Source of the DNA: Candidatus Hydrogenedens sp.
Lineage (GTDB): Bacteria; Hydrogenedentota; Hydrogenedentia; Hydrogenedentales; Hydrogenedentaceae
Assembly: GCA_035361075.1 (NCBI GenBank)
Contig: DAOSBX010000014.1
Span: 1-64,000, forward strand
Length of the DNA: 64,000 nucleotides
Reading direction: 5' to 3'
Position numbers and translations under genes: made by a program. Shown in pieces: positions 26,301-36,129 of the stretch (the stretch's first letter is position 1; each line of letters starts with the position of its first letter). The notes beneath the pieces are model-generated. The model ran no database searches. It saw only the letters and a program-made list of their open reading frames with translations, and had not been told where the DNA came from.

Positions 26301-28733
26301 CTAATAAATAATCTCCCAGATATATTTCATAATCTCTTTGTTTTGCATTTCTTGCCATTCTGTTAATTTTTCCAGAAAACCCTGCTCATCATTTAATAGA
26401 GAACAGGTATCCATCAAATCAAGCCAAGCAGGGGCATAATATGGAAATATTTGAACCGCTTCTTCCAACAAACGGTTACCTCCCTCAATATCACCTTGTA
26501 TTAGTAACTGTTCTGCTTTTTTTGTAATCAAGCAAGTTAACTTATAGTAAATAAATATGCTCGATGGTGAAACAAGTATCGCCTTTTGTAACATTTCAAT
26601 TGCCTGCTGGATTTTATCCTCTTTTTCAAAAATACGAGATAAAAAAGTGTAAGGCAAAGGAGATTTGGTATCCTTTTGGATTAATTTCAACAAAACTTCT
26701 TTAAACATATCCTCGTGAGTCTTGGTCTGGACTTGATTGCTGATGTATTCAAAACTGTCAAATGACCATGGGTTTTTCTGGAGAATTTCTTCCCATTGTG
26801 TCATTTTTTGCTGGAATGTTAAATTTTTGTCTTCATTTATTAAGACACACTGGGCTAATGTCTTTTGCAAAGGAAGATAACGAGTTTGAGCAATTAATTT
26901 TTTACTAATCCTTATAGATTCTTCTATTTTATCCTGTTTTATTGCCCATTTAAGAGAAATGTTTAGATAAATATCTTGTGGATAAATGGCAAAATTTTTA
27001 ATTTTATCTAAAGCGTATTCTACAGTTTCTTTATCGTTTGCATAGTAAGCAAAAACAAATAATAAGTAATAAAGATTTATGTTGTTTGGATAGAACTTAC
27101 ATAGTTCCATTGTTTTTAATATACCCTCACGAAAAGAACCTAAATTTTTTAAGATGTCTAAACAGATGAAAGATAGGTTAATATCATCAGGAGTGTCCGT
27201 TAAAGTGTTGAATATCATTTCCGTATTTTTCGGGTCATATCGATAGGTTTGACTGAAATCTTCAGAGGAGGAAGGAATAATGGTTTCTTTTAATTGATTA
27301 AGGAATCCTTTATAGTTAAATGTTTTACATCCCTCAGGGAAGTAAATTAAATTTGGAGGTAATTCAATATAGGCATTGGAATAGTACTCATACTCTTTAT
27401 TTTTTGTAATGCCTAATCTTATTTGAACATCTTCGAATGAAGGTGCTGGATTTGGCTTTAACGAGTAGTATTGAATAATTTTCTGGAGATAGGAACAGGC
27501 AGTAATATAACTTCCATAAAAATTAAGGTGGCATGAATCTATAAACAAATCATTGCCAGGGATATTCTTTATTGCATGTTGAGAAAGATTCTCTGCCACA
27601 GGAATTAAGGAAACATTTTTGGTTTGAGAATACTCTTTTGTGATTTTAGTGATAGATTGATTGATAAAAGGTTTTGCTCGAACAAAACCGAAACCGTCTT
27701 TTTCACATGCTTCTAAAAAATATTGGATAGCCTCTTCCTCGTTGTTTTCTGCCAGTAATGACCATGCAAAAAAGAAATTGAGAATAGCGGGAGAAGAGTC
27801 AATCTGCATGGCTTGCTTAAAGGTATCCTTTGCTTCTGTAATATTATTCCCCCTTAGAAAATTTAGTCCTTTGTTAAAATATTCAAACCATTTTTCTGCT
27901 TCTGCATTTGTTGTGTCTTTTCGGAACCATGATTCGATAGGTAGCCAATCTCGCAAGTTTGCACCTATCGTGCTGATGAAAACGGGAATATGTTGTTTAT
28001 TGAGTGTATTAATAATAGATTTTAGATTTTCTTCAAAGTTATTCTTCACGATATTTACTTTTGGGTCATCCCATCGAATCGTTTGCATAGGTTTTTGAGG
28101 GTGAGAGATTCCCAATACAATTGTCCATTCGCGGAGTTTTTGGGCAAGGTAGAGATTTTGCAAATATATATGTGTTTGTACAATTAAGGGAGAAAGAGGG
28201 ATAGAGTTTTTAAACGAATGGAGTAGACCGAATGTCCCATGGGCTTCATTATTTCCCATATAAAATATAGCAAGGTCTGGTTGTAAAAAGAGGCTATTTT
28301 CTACCAAATAACGGATAATATGTGAATTAATTCCAGCAAAACATAAATTGAACACTTCCCAGCGATGTTCTGGATAAAGCATGTTTAACATCACTTCCAG
28401 AAACTTTCCCATCGAATAACTCGAATCAGGCCAGCCTAATGCGGCAGACTCTCCGAAAATGAAGATACGGATAGTATTTTCTGGTTTTGGTAATTGAATG
28501 ACTGTTATGTGGGGTTCATATTCTAATGGATTAACAGGATGTTCAAAGAATTGTTGATAGAAAGCAAGATTTTTTGTATATATTTTTTCATCTCCAACGA
28601 CCTGTTCTTTCCATGGAAATCGGTTTTCACCCCAACCTTTATAACGTAGAAAACCTTCAATACCTGCGAGAATAAGAATAGGAATAATGAGATAAAAAAA
28701 TAGATATTTACATAATTTTGTTAGAAATTTCAT
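26301..28733 (-). CDS. Membrane-anchored SGNH-hydrolase-like protein with TPR repeats
   Basis: An 810-residue protein. One N-terminal helix (about 9-26) anchors it. An SGNH/GDSL hydrolase domain follows: block I FGESAALG with nucleophile Ser96, block II Gly134 (CFAGINSH), block III N161/N162 (MGNNEA), and block V D399-SC-H402 (IDSCHLNF). A TPR-like pair (about 285-345) is inserted inside that domain, and more TPR-like helices fill about 520-800 (for example LPYTFLSRIFEKEDKIQQAIEMLQKAI). The catalytic set looks complete, so an acyl-esterase or deacetylase acting on glycans at the cell surface is plausible. Its ATG overlaps the stop of the DUF6599-like gene by one base (TAATG), so the two are coupled. 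The substrate is unknown. Confidence 0.72.
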   Translation of the reverse strand: MKFLTKLCKYLFFYLIIPILILAGIEGFLRYKGWGENRFPWKEQVVGDEKIYTKNLAFYQQFFEHPVNPLEYEPHITVIQLPKPENTIRIFIFGESAALGWPDSSYSMGKFLEVMLNMLYPEHRWEVFNLCFAGINSHIIRYLVENSLFLQPDLAIFYMGNNEAHGTFGLLHSFKNSIPLSPLIVQTHIYLQNLYLAQKLREWTIVLGISHPQKPMQTIRWDDPKVNIVKNNFEENLKSIINTLNKQHIPVFISTIGANLRDWLPIESWFRKDTTNAEAEKWFEYFNKGLNFLRGNNITEAKDTFKQAMQIDSSPAILNFFFAWSLLAENNEEEAIQYFLEACEKDGFGFVRAKPFINQSITKITKEYSQTKNVSLIPVAENLSQHAIKNIPGNDLFIDSCHLNFYGSYITACSYLQKIIQYYSLKPNPAPSFEDVQIRLGITKNKEYEYYSNAYIELPPNLIYFPEGCKTFNYKGFLNQLKETIIPSSSEDFSQTYRYDPKNTEMIFNTLTDTPDDINLSFICLDILKNLGSFREGILKTMELCKFYPNNINLYYLLFVFAYYANDKETVEYALDKIKNFAIYPQDIYLNISLKWAIKQDKIEESIRISKKLIAQTRYLPLQKTLAQCVLINEDKNLTFQQKMTQWEEILQKNPWSFDSFEYISNQVQTKTHEDMFKEVLLKLIQKDTKSPLPYTFLSRIFEKEDKIQQAIEMLQKAILVSPSSIFIYYKLTCLITKKAEQLLIQGDIEGGNRLLEEAVQIFPYYAPAWLDLMDTCSLLNDEQGFLEKLTEWQEMQNKEIMKYIWEIIY

Positions 28734-29650
28734 TACTTGCTGGATTCTTTTTTATCTTGACTTGTATCGGTTCTTTTAGTCGTTTGTGTAAGACATGTTT
28801 TTATGCCCTGTTGTATTTTTTGGAGTTCTGAAATATCCCCTTGGGGCATCCAGACGCCTATAATTCGGTTTTTTAACAATGATATGACTGCTATTTCTGA
28901 TGCAGGGGAAGTGATAATAAGTTCATTTTCCTGAGATTGATACTCTGCGCCAATCTCTTCTAAGTAGTTCTTGTATTCGTTCCAACCTTTTTTGGTTTCT
29001 GTATCGTCTTTGAACATGACTATGAACCCCGTTGCGGTTTTATCTCCTATTTTGTAAAGTGTGGTAGCCCCGCGAGGTAGAAAGGATTGGGCAAGAACAT
29101 CTTTAGCCAGATAGCATTCCGAACGAGGAATTTTGTTAGATTGGTCCATACACGATAATTCTGGAATGGTATCTTCAGATTTGGGAAGTAATCCAGATAT
29201 TTCCTTCCCAAAAAGTTCAAGGTCTGATTTTGCGTTTTGTGTGTGCTGTGTTATGAGTTTGACAAAATACCGAGTCTGATAAAACATGGCTTGATTCTCA
29301 CCAATAAAACCATCCTCCCCGTAGGGGAAAACATTCTTATTGCGGTCTCTATGAACAGAGTATATTCCGAATGCTTCCAAATGTGTCGCCATCTGATATA
29401 TTTGAACCTCTACACTTTTTTCGGGATTGGAATCATTGCGATAAAAAAGCACGGTTAATTTTTGAAAGTTATAAGGTAGGTATCGGTCTGCATCGCCATC
29501 AATATAATCAAACAAGTTATCTGGCGAAAATTCAAGAACCTTCTGTTCTTTTGTCCATGAGCCAATTTTATCAGGAATTTTATCTGTTGTAAAAACCTCT
29601 GTATTGGTGCTAATTACACATAAATATAATGCGGTTATGATATATGTCAT
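28733..29650 (-). CDS. DUF6599-like exported protein
   Basis: A 305-residue protein with an N-terminal hydrophobic segment (MTYIITALYLCVIST) that may be a short signal peptide. LFDYIDGDADRYLPYNFQKL and the later EVQIYQMATHLEAFGIYSVHRD match the pattern I associate with DUF6599 proteins, whose function is not known. The C-terminus is charged (TKRTDTSQDKKESSK). AAAAGGA precedes the ATG. It is translationally coupled to the SGNH/TPR gene, so a joint envelope role is likely. Confidence 0.65.
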   Translation of the reverse strand: MTYIITALYLCVISTNTEVFTTDKIPDKIGSWTKEQKVLEFSPDNLFDYIDGDADRYLPYNFQKLTVLFYRNDSNPEKSVEVQIYQMATHLEAFGIYSVHRDRNKNVFPYGEDGFIGENQAMFYQTRYFVKLITQHTQNAKSDLELFGKEISGLLPKSEDTIPELSCMDQSNKIPRSECYLAKDVLAQSFLPRGATTLYKIGDKTATGFIVMFKDDTETKKGWNEYKNYLEEIGAEYQSQENELIITSPASEIAVISLLKNRIIGVWMPQGDISELQKIQQGIKTCLTQTTKRTDTSQDKKESSK

Positions 29651-29785
29651 TATGAATATCCTTTTCTGCTTGTTTTATTATCATATACTAACTTTGTCAT
29701 AATTAATAAGAATAAGAAAAAAGCACTATATATTTCATATTAGAAGGCATATCATTTATCTTTACAAAACGATAGGAGTAGTTTT

Positions 29786-30901
29786 ATGTTATATAAGGAG
29801 TATGGCAAAACAGGTTTAAAAGTTTCGCGATTAGGTATGGGAGGTATGCGTTTCGAGGAACCACATAAGACAGAGAAAATGGCTGAAGTGCTTATTCGTG
29901 CGTATGAATTAGGGATAAATTTTTTTGATACCGCTCCATCTTATTGTGATGACCAGAGCGAAGTTATCTATGGTTATGCATTCAAACAGATGAAAAAACC
30001 TCGAAGTAGTTTTTATGTATGTTCCAAAACGATGGCGGATAACCCCAAAGATATTCGCGAAGCATGTATGCGTAGTCTGGACAGGCTCGGTCTGGATTAT
30101 CTGGACTTCTATTATGTTTGGTGTTTGGTGCATCCTGAAGATCTACCGAAGCGAAAGAAAAACGGAGTATTGGACGGCTTCCGCCAATTAAAAGAAGAAG
30201 GACTGATTAAACACATTTGTGTTTCTACTCATCTGGAACATAAAAAAATTGCAGAGATGTTAGACCAGGGCGAGGGTTTATTTGAAGGAATGTTAATCGG
30301 TTTAAGCGCAATTAATTTCCCTTTGCGTTATCCCGGTGTTGTAGAGGCTGGAAAACGGGGTATGGGTGTGGTTACAATGAATACCTTAGGAGGTGGAATT
30401 ATTACCCAACATCCCGAACGGTTTTCATTCCTGATGAAAGAAGGAGATAAAAGTATTCTTGACTCCGCTATTCGGTTTAACCTATCCCTTCCCGAAATAA
30501 CCGTAGCATTAGTGGGTTTCCGCAATGTAAACGATGTCGAAACCGCGGTCGAAAGTGTGAACCGATTCGAGCAGATGGACTGGTCTGAGATTGAAGCCAT
30601 GCAAAAACACATAGCGGAAGTTCAACACGATTTTTGCACCCAATGCGGGTATTGCGAAGGTTGTCCTGCAGAAATACCCATCGTGCGATTAATGGACACA
30701 TACAACTATCGGCTCTTATTCGGTCCCGAAAAGGCAATGGAACATCTGAAATGGCACTGGTGGACCGAAGACATCCGCAGTATTATAAATAGATGTACCC
30801 AATGCCGACATTGCGAAGAAGAATGCACACAGAGCCTCCCCATTCTGGAGCGGTTTGAGGAGTTATGCAAAGACTACGATGAATGGAAGAAGAAAAATTA
30901 A
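29786..30901 (+). CDS. Aldo/keto reductase with C-terminal ferredoxin-type Fe-S domain
   Basis: A 371-residue oxidoreductase. The N-terminal aldo-keto reductase barrel has its catalytic tetrad D48, Y53, K81 and H149. From about residue 280 a ferredoxin-like module carries C284-x2-C287-x2-C290-x2-C293-P and C337-x2-C340-x2-C343-x3-C347, enough for two 4Fe-4S clusters. Such fusions are widespread in anaerobes, and their substrates are mostly unknown. AGGAG precedes the ATG. It is monocistronic; the upstream 135 bp is shared with the divergent DUF6599-like gene. An anaerobic or microaerobic lifestyle is consistent with it but not proved. Confidence 0.88.
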   Translation: MLYKEYGKTGLKVSRLGMGGMRFEEPHKTEKMAEVLIRAYELGINFFDTAPSYCDDQSEVIYGYAFKQMKKPRSSFYVCSKTMADNPKDIREACMRSLDRLGLDYLDFYYVWCLVHPEDLPKRKKNGVLDGFRQLKEEGLIKHICVSTHLEHKKIAEMLDQGEGLFEGMLIGLSAINFPLRYPGVVEAGKRGMGVVTMNTLGGGIITQHPERFSFLMKEGDKSILDSAIRFNLSLPEITVALVGFRNVNDVETAVESVNRFEQMDWSEIEAMQKHIAEVQHDFCTQCGYCEGCPAEIPIVRLMDTYNYRLLFGPEKAMEHLKWHWWTEDIRSIINRCTQCRHCEEECTQSLPILERFEELCKDYDEWKKKN

Positions 30902-30981
30902 ATTGGAAATTGAGTGAAAGATAAAGTGGCTCACAATTTAATAATATTTTGATGATTGTTGTTAAGTTATATGACAAGAAG

Positions 30982-31008
30982 AAAAATTTTTGAGTTGGTG
31001 GTCAAAAA
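30982..31008 (-). terminator. Possible terminator downstream of tRNA-Leu
   Basis: On the minus strand a 7-bp stem, TTTTTGA with TCAAAAA (31008-31002 and 30993-30987), and an 8-base loop are followed by five U residues (30986-30982), nine bases after the tRNA end. The stem is AT-rich, so confidence is moderate. Confidence 0.45.
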
Positions 31009-31017
31009 GATAAAACG

Positions 31018-31101
31018 TGCCGGAGAGGGGACTTGAACCCCTATGCCCTTGCGAGCACATGGACCTGAACCATGCGTGTCTGCCAATTCCACCACTCCGG
31101 C
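31018..31101 (-). tRNA. tRNA-Leu, anticodon CAG
   Basis: The minus strand reads GCCGGAGTGG at the 5' end and pairs with CTCCGGC plus discriminator A at the 3' end. The anticodon arm is CATGG-TTCAGGT-CCATG, giving anticodon CAG; the T arm is GGGG-TTCAAGT-CCCC. The long variable arm between them (TGCTCGCAAGGGCA) is typical of leucine tRNAs. The CCA tail is not encoded. It lies 81 bp after the metH stop codon on the same strand. Confidence 0.95.
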
Positions 31102-31182
31102 AAACATTTATATATTTATATTTTATCGAAGAATATGATTTTATTTCAAAGGTAGTTATTATTGGTGTTTTTGTCTTTGGAA

Positions 31183-34100
31183 TCAGGTATATTTTGCTTC
31201 GGGATGGAATGAAATTATAGCGGCTGTTGTGGATGTAGGTATGAATTGTCCTGAGTCTAATACATTTACACCGATAGGGTTCCCTCCGCCAAGGATGATG
31301 AGGATTTCTTTGTTCATTTGTATATTTGTTATTCCAGGATATCCGGGGGACCAACGTCTTCCCTGGTCTTGAGGTATGTGAAGTAAATCACGTAAATGTT
31401 GGTGGATATATTCCGCCGTGTCTTCTGCAATACGGTCACCCAATCCTTGTAAAAACAGACAGGATTCATTGTCTCCCTGTTTTTTAAATTGTTTCAATCC
31501 CTCTTCTATGTTTGGTCCGGCTGTAGTTATTTGTATTCCGACGACATCCCATTCGGTATCTTCTAATGGACGGAAGTATTGGGCACCGGAAACGGTATCT
31601 TTTTCACCTGCGCCAATAACGACAGTAAACTCGATTTTTCCAAGGAGTTCCTCCGGTTTTTGGGGATTAAATACGAGTAGCCAATCGCCATCAGATTTTG
31701 CGGGGAATAGACCGTAGATACCTTGTGGTTCAAGCCAATGATTTTTTTCAGCAATTTCAATCCATTTATTGAAAAGATGTTCTAATTCTTTGGATGAATG
31801 ACCTGCTTTTTGTTGACTTGTTTTGCCCCCAAATTTCCAATTAAGAGAAAATAGGGTATTTTTATCGATGTATTGTCTGAATTGTGATAATGTTGTGCGA
31901 AATACCTTGCTTCGGAATCGTGGTTGTTCTGGATAGTTTGGGAATGGTACTTTAATAACTCGTCTCGGTAGTTGTTGTAGTTTCTGTTCCTCTTCTTGTA
32001 ATCGTCGTGTGGCTTGAAGATATCGTTGTTTTAGTTGTTCTTTATTTTGTTGGAACAATTTATCTCGTGTTTCTTGGGAGGTTGTAAGTTGATTCATAAT
32101 ATTGACACCATCCATCGCAGTTCGGCAGTAGAAGACATCTCCGCGTATGTTTTTTATGTCTTCTTGCCCCATCATAGCGACGAATGCAGTATGTCTCGGT
32201 GTTACTGCTGCACCACCGATTAGAATAGGAATATTTAGGTTTTGTTCTTTAGTCATCCGCGCTACCGTTATCATGTGGTTAGCGGTTTGTACCAAGAGTG
32301 CAGACATGCCAATAGCATCTGCATGATGTTTTTTGGCATGGTCGATAAAATCTTGTAAGGGTACCATTACACCTAAATCTATGACTTTGTAACCGTAATT
32401 TTCTAACAGGGTTTTTGTCAAATCTTTTCCAATTGAGTGTACATCTTGATATACAGTGCCGAGTATAATCGTTCCACGAGTTGTGTCTGTCTCTTTGTTT
32501 TGTTGTTCTTGTCTTGCTTTGTATCGCAGGTATGCTTCTATGAAGCCCATAGCTTGTTTCATAACGTCGGCGGAACGAAGTAAATGTGGTAGAGAAACTT
32601 CACCTTTCCCGAATAAATCACCGAGTTCCTGCATTGAGGGCATAAGATATTCACTAATGAATGCTAATGGTTCGTGTTTTTCGAGTGCTTTTGCTACTTG
32701 TGGAACAATTAAATCCTGGTATTCGTATGCAAATCCATGAAACGTTATGGTTCCTTTTTCTCGTTCTTTATACCCGTCTTTTATCTTTTCACATATTGAT
32801 TTTTCTAATGGTAGTTCATCATAGTTGTTCTTTTTTACAGTTTCTTTTTGTTTCAATGATAGGGAACGCTCTTCAAGGATAGTGAATGCTTCCATATCCC
32901 GTTCAAATATGATTTTTTTTGCAAGTTGATAATCTTCAGGGTCTAAATTTTCTACAAAGACATAATGCTGTGGATTTAGGATAGCGGAGTGTAATCCTCG
33001 CTTACGTGCCTCATCTAAAAATACAGATGTTAGTACTTTACGCATATGTGGTTTTTGTGCCAATCCATTTGTAAGATTTCCGACACCAATAATTGTAAGT
33101 GCTTCTGGAATCATTTTTCGGACGTGTTCAATCCCATGCAAAGTTTCAAGGGCATAATTTAGGTTTTCTTCAGGTTCTGCACCAATTGGAAATACATTGA
33201 CATCAATAAATAGGCGGTCTGGAGTTACTCCGTAAGCTTTGGCACGGTTTACGATTTCGTTTGCCAGCATGAATTTTCTTTCAGCCACATCTGCTGGACC
33301 TTTAGAATCTGTGCATAAAGCCACATAGAAACAGCCGAAATCGTTCGTTTTTGAAAGGAGAAAATCGAGTTTTGTTATGCCTGGTTCTATTTCTTCGAGG
33401 GAGATAGAGTTTAGAATAGGGATACCTGCATAATATTTTATTGCTTCCACCAAAGCCTCTGGTTGGAAGGAATCAATAGAAAGGGCACCTTTGATATCGG
33501 CGCTAATTTGATGGACAACTTTACACAAGGTATCCACAGTATTTACTTGATTTGAATCCATGCATACATCAATAATTGAACAGCCTAAATCATCAATTTG
33601 CTCATGGGCAATATTTTCCAGAGTATCCATATCAATACCTGTATCAGTTTCTACTGCTTCTCGAACTTTTTTTGACCCACGGACGTTAAGTCGTTCTCCA
33701 ATACGTATTAAATCGCGGGAAGCATCTAACGGAACTGCTTTTTGAACACCTGCAATAAAAACCTCTTTTGAGGGTTGTCGTGGAGTAGGCTTTTTATCTT
33801 TTAATCGTTCGACCAATTCACCAATATGTTCAGGTCTTGTTCCACAACACCCGCCCACAATGTTAAGTCCGTATTCTAATGTGAGTGTACTTAAAATATC
33901 AGCAAAAGGTTTAGGTTCAAAACGGAATACCGTCTTCCCTGCTTCGGAGATGGGCAACCCAGCGTTTGGGATGGTACTTAGAGGGACATGAGCATATCGT
34001 GATAGTTTCTCGATAGCTGGTCGCATAAGGTCAGGTCCGATGGAACAGTTAATCCCAAAAACATCTATTCCTAATGCTTCAATACTGAGTAATGCTGAAT

Positions 34101-34809
34101 GGATGTCTGTATTAAATATTTGCATTCGAGCATGCATATCTACTGTAACTTGAGCAATGATAGGCAATACTTTGCCACATTTCTGCATAGCGTCCCGTGC
34201 CCCGAAAATTCCAGCTTTTAATTCCAATACATCTTGTTGGGTTTCAAATAAAATGACATCAACCCCGCCATCAATTAAGCCTTTTGTTTGTATTCGGAAA
34301 TTTTCGCGAATATCTTCAAATGTGGATTGTGTTAACCCTGCACGAGAAAAAGTGAGCACGCGGTTAGAAGGTCCTATGGAACCTAAAACAAAGAGAGGTC
34401 TACCATCATAGCGAGGAGATTGACAATATTCTTTTCGGGCTTCGCATGCAATTTCCGCACCTCGTCGGCTCAGATAATAACTCCATTCTTTGTGAGTTAA
34501 TTTTTGTAGTGTTAGATTATAAGGATTGGATGGAAATATGTTTGTATTCAATGCTGAAAAATCATATTCGGATAATCGAAATGCAGAAGAGCCGAATGTA
34601 TTTGTCTCAACAGCAGAGGAGCCGACTTCAAAATAAGTGCGGTGAATTGCTCTTATTGCATCTGGAGCCGAAAAATTTATCAGGTCGGTGAGCATTCGGT
34701 AGGGTTCGCCTCCATAATACTCTGCGCCGAGCCCAAGGTCTTGAATTAAAGTTCCAGTGGCTCCATCAATAATTAATATTTTTTCTTTTATGTATTGTGT
34801 AAATTGCAT
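31183..34809 (-). CDS. metH: Cobalamin-dependent methionine synthase
   Basis: A 1208-residue enzyme with all four modules in canonical order. The homocysteine-binding barrel (1-330) has zinc ligands C255 (GINCSIGPD) and C321/C322 (GGCCGTRPEH). The pterin-binding barrel is about 360-635 (IGERLNVRGSKK). The cap and B12 domain (about 655-905) carries the lower-ligand His791 in DVHSIG. The reactivation domain binding S-adenosylmethionine (about 925-1208) ends with RRWSPGYPG and FHPEAKYT. It methylates homocysteine from methyl-THF, which MetF (36.1 kb) supplies. No cobalamin or SAM riboswitch fits in the 115-bp upstream gap. Length matches the family. Confidence 0.97.
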   Translation of the reverse strand: MQFTQYIKEKILIIDGATGTLIQDLGLGAEYYGGEPYRMLTDLINFSAPDAIRAIHRTYFEVGSSAVETNTFGSSAFRLSEYDFSALNTNIFPSNPYNLTLQKLTHKEWSYYLSRRGAEIACEARKEYCQSPRYDGRPLFVLGSIGPSNRVLTFSRAGLTQSTFEDIRENFRIQTKGLIDGGVDVILFETQQDVLELKAGIFGARDAMQKCGKVLPIIAQVTVDMHARMQIFNTDIHSALLSIEALGIDVFGINCSIGPDLMRPAIEKLSRYAHVPLSTIPNAGLPISEAGKTVFRFEPKPFADILSTLTLEYGLNIVGGCCGTRPEHIGELVERLKDKKPTPRQPSKEVFIAGVQKAVPLDASRDLIRIGERLNVRGSKKVREAVETDTGIDMDTLENIAHEQIDDLGCSIIDVCMDSNQVNTVDTLCKVVHQISADIKGALSIDSFQPEALVEAIKYYAGIPILNSISLEEIEPGITKLDFLLSKTNDFGCFYVALCTDSKGPADVAERKFMLANEIVNRAKAYGVTPDRLFIDVNVFPIGAEPEENLNYALETLHGIEHVRKMIPEALTIIGVGNLTNGLAQKPHMRKVLTSVFLDEARKRGLHSAILNPQHYVFVENLDPEDYQLAKKIIFERDMEAFTILEERSLSLKQKETVKKNNYDELPLEKSICEKIKDGYKEREKGTITFHGFAYEYQDLIVPQVAKALEKHEPLAFISEYLMPSMQELGDLFGKGEVSLPHLLRSADVMKQAMGFIEAYLRYKARQEQQNKETDTTRGTIILGTVYQDVHSIGKDLTKTLLENYGYKVIDLGVMVPLQDFIDHAKKHHADAIGMSALLVQTANHMITVARMTKEQNLNIPILIGGAAVTPRHTAFVAMMGQEDIKNIRGDVFYCRTAMDGVNIMNQLTTSQETRDKLFQQNKEQLKQRYLQATRRLQEEEQKLQQLPRRVIKVPFPNYPEQPRFRSKVFRTTLSQFRQYIDKNTLFSLNWKFGGKTSQQKAGHSSKELEHLFNKWIEIAEKNHWLEPQGIYGLFPAKSDGDWLLVFNPQKPEELLGKIEFTVVIGAGEKDTVSGAQYFRPLEDTEWDVVGIQITTAGPNIEEGLKQFKKQGDNESCLFLQGLGDRIAEDTAEYIHQHLRDLLHIPQDQGRRWSPGYPGITNIQMNKEILIILGGGNPIGVNVLDSGQFIPTSTTAAIISFHPEAKYT

Positions 34810-34924
34810 GGAAGTTTCTCATATATTTGGGGAAAATTTGGATAAAATCATATCACAAATGAACGTTGAAATGATGTGTTTCTTATTCTTGTTTTGTTGT
34901 TTAGTTGGGAATAATAGGATATTT

Positions 34925-35923
34925 TTATGTTGCTGTTCCCAATATTTTTTGAATGTCTGTGATTGTAGCACCTGCATGTTTTCGTATAAGCATTTCAAGG
35001 AAATTTAGTGGGATGATTTTAACATGATACGGTGGATTAAAAGCCTGTCCTTTTCCAGAGGTATTCCCTGATGTAGAAACAAAATGATTTTTTAGGACAG
35101 AGACCGCCGTAAAATTATGCTTTGATAGATTAATAGGTTCATTTACATTTTTAAATATGTTATATTCCACTCTTAGGTCAGCTTCTGTTCCAGCAAGGAT
35201 ACAATAATCATTTCCTTCGCTTGTATAGAGATTATTAACTACATGGACTTGTCCAAATCTAACACGGGGCATACGAGAATCGACGCCATTCGTCCACCAG
35301 TTGTAAATCATTGTCGTTTTTAGTTTTCCTCTATCTGCAATTTTCTCATCAGAATTGCCAATAAGTGTGCAAAGTTTATGATTTATTGATGCTGACGTAT
35401 AGTAAAATTTGCACCATGATACAGTTACATAGTTTGAACCGTTGACGATATCGATATTACCATCCTGTCCATCATAAACATCCAGATGGTCTAACCATAT
35501 GTTTGTTGAGTTATCAACTGTTATGCAGTCTGGACCGTTGACATCGATAGCACCTGGACCTTCTATTATTAAGTTTCGGATGATAACATTCTGTGCATCC
35601 TTTATATAAAAACTTCCCTTTAAGAGTGCTCCATTTTGACCTATAATTGTTTTATTTGAGTTTACCTGTATTTTTGTAGATAGTCCCTCGCCAATAGTCC
35701 CATTAATTATTATCGTTTTTGGTTCTGGAGTGGAGAGATGTTTTTGAAGGTCTTCTAATGTTGTGATTGTTATTGGCTGAGTATTGTTTCCACCTGTTGT
35801 CCCGTTATTTTGTGAAGCCCAACCTGGAGGCGATGATAGGTACACAAGGTGCTCATATTGGCACCCTTGTGAATTTGTTAAGGTGAATAAAATTAGTACT
35901 GATGTAGAAAGTATTTTAAACAT
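34925..35923 (-). CDS. Pectate lyase-like protein (PL1 family), probable lipoprotein
   Basis: A 332-residue exported protein. The signal peptide ends NSQGC with a possible lipidation Cys at 21. WLDHLDVYDGQDGNIDIVNGS (143-163, aspartates D145, D154, D158) matches the calcium-binding strand of family 1 pectate lyases, and SRMPRVRFGQVHVVNN (216-230) matches the signature with the catalytic Arg (R217 or R220) and R222. The beta-helix repeats before and after fit the fold. It would cleave polygalacturonate by beta-elimination at the cell surface. The region after 290 is not part of the usual domain. metF is transcribed divergently, and a PL22-like gene lies beyond it. Confidence 0.82.
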   Translation of the reverse strand: MFKILSTSVLILFTLTNSQGCQYEHLVYLSSPPGWASQNNGTTGGNNTQPITITTLEDLQKHLSTPEPKTIIINGTIGEGLSTKIQVNSNKTIIGQNGALLKGSFYIKDAQNVIIRNLIIEGPGAIDVNGPDCITVDNSTNIWLDHLDVYDGQDGNIDIVNGSNYVTVSWCKFYYTSASINHKLCTLIGNSDEKIADRGKLKTTMIYNWWTNGVDSRMPRVRFGQVHVVNNLYTSEGNDYCILAGTEADLRVEYNIFKNVNEPINLSKHNFTAVSVLKNHFVSTSGNTSGKGQAFNPPYHVKIIPLNFLEMLIRKHAGATITDIQKILGTAT

Positions 35924-36129
35924 GTTTTAATTCCCTAATCATTTTTATAACGATTAGATTATGAAAAATATATTTGTTTTAATTATAGAAGATATGTTTC
36001 TTTTTTATCATACGTATCACTCTATAAGAAATAGTAATCAGCAAACGGAGTGTTGTTTTTGGATAGTGACATGTATAAAAAGTATAATGTAGAACATTTG
36101 ATTTAGATTAATAACGACAGGAAATGAAT

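Noticed and set aside
34810..34924. Cobalamin or SAM riboswitch before metH
   Set aside because: The gap is about 115 bp and shows neither the B12-box-like sequence nor a SAM-I-type helix set that I could recognise.
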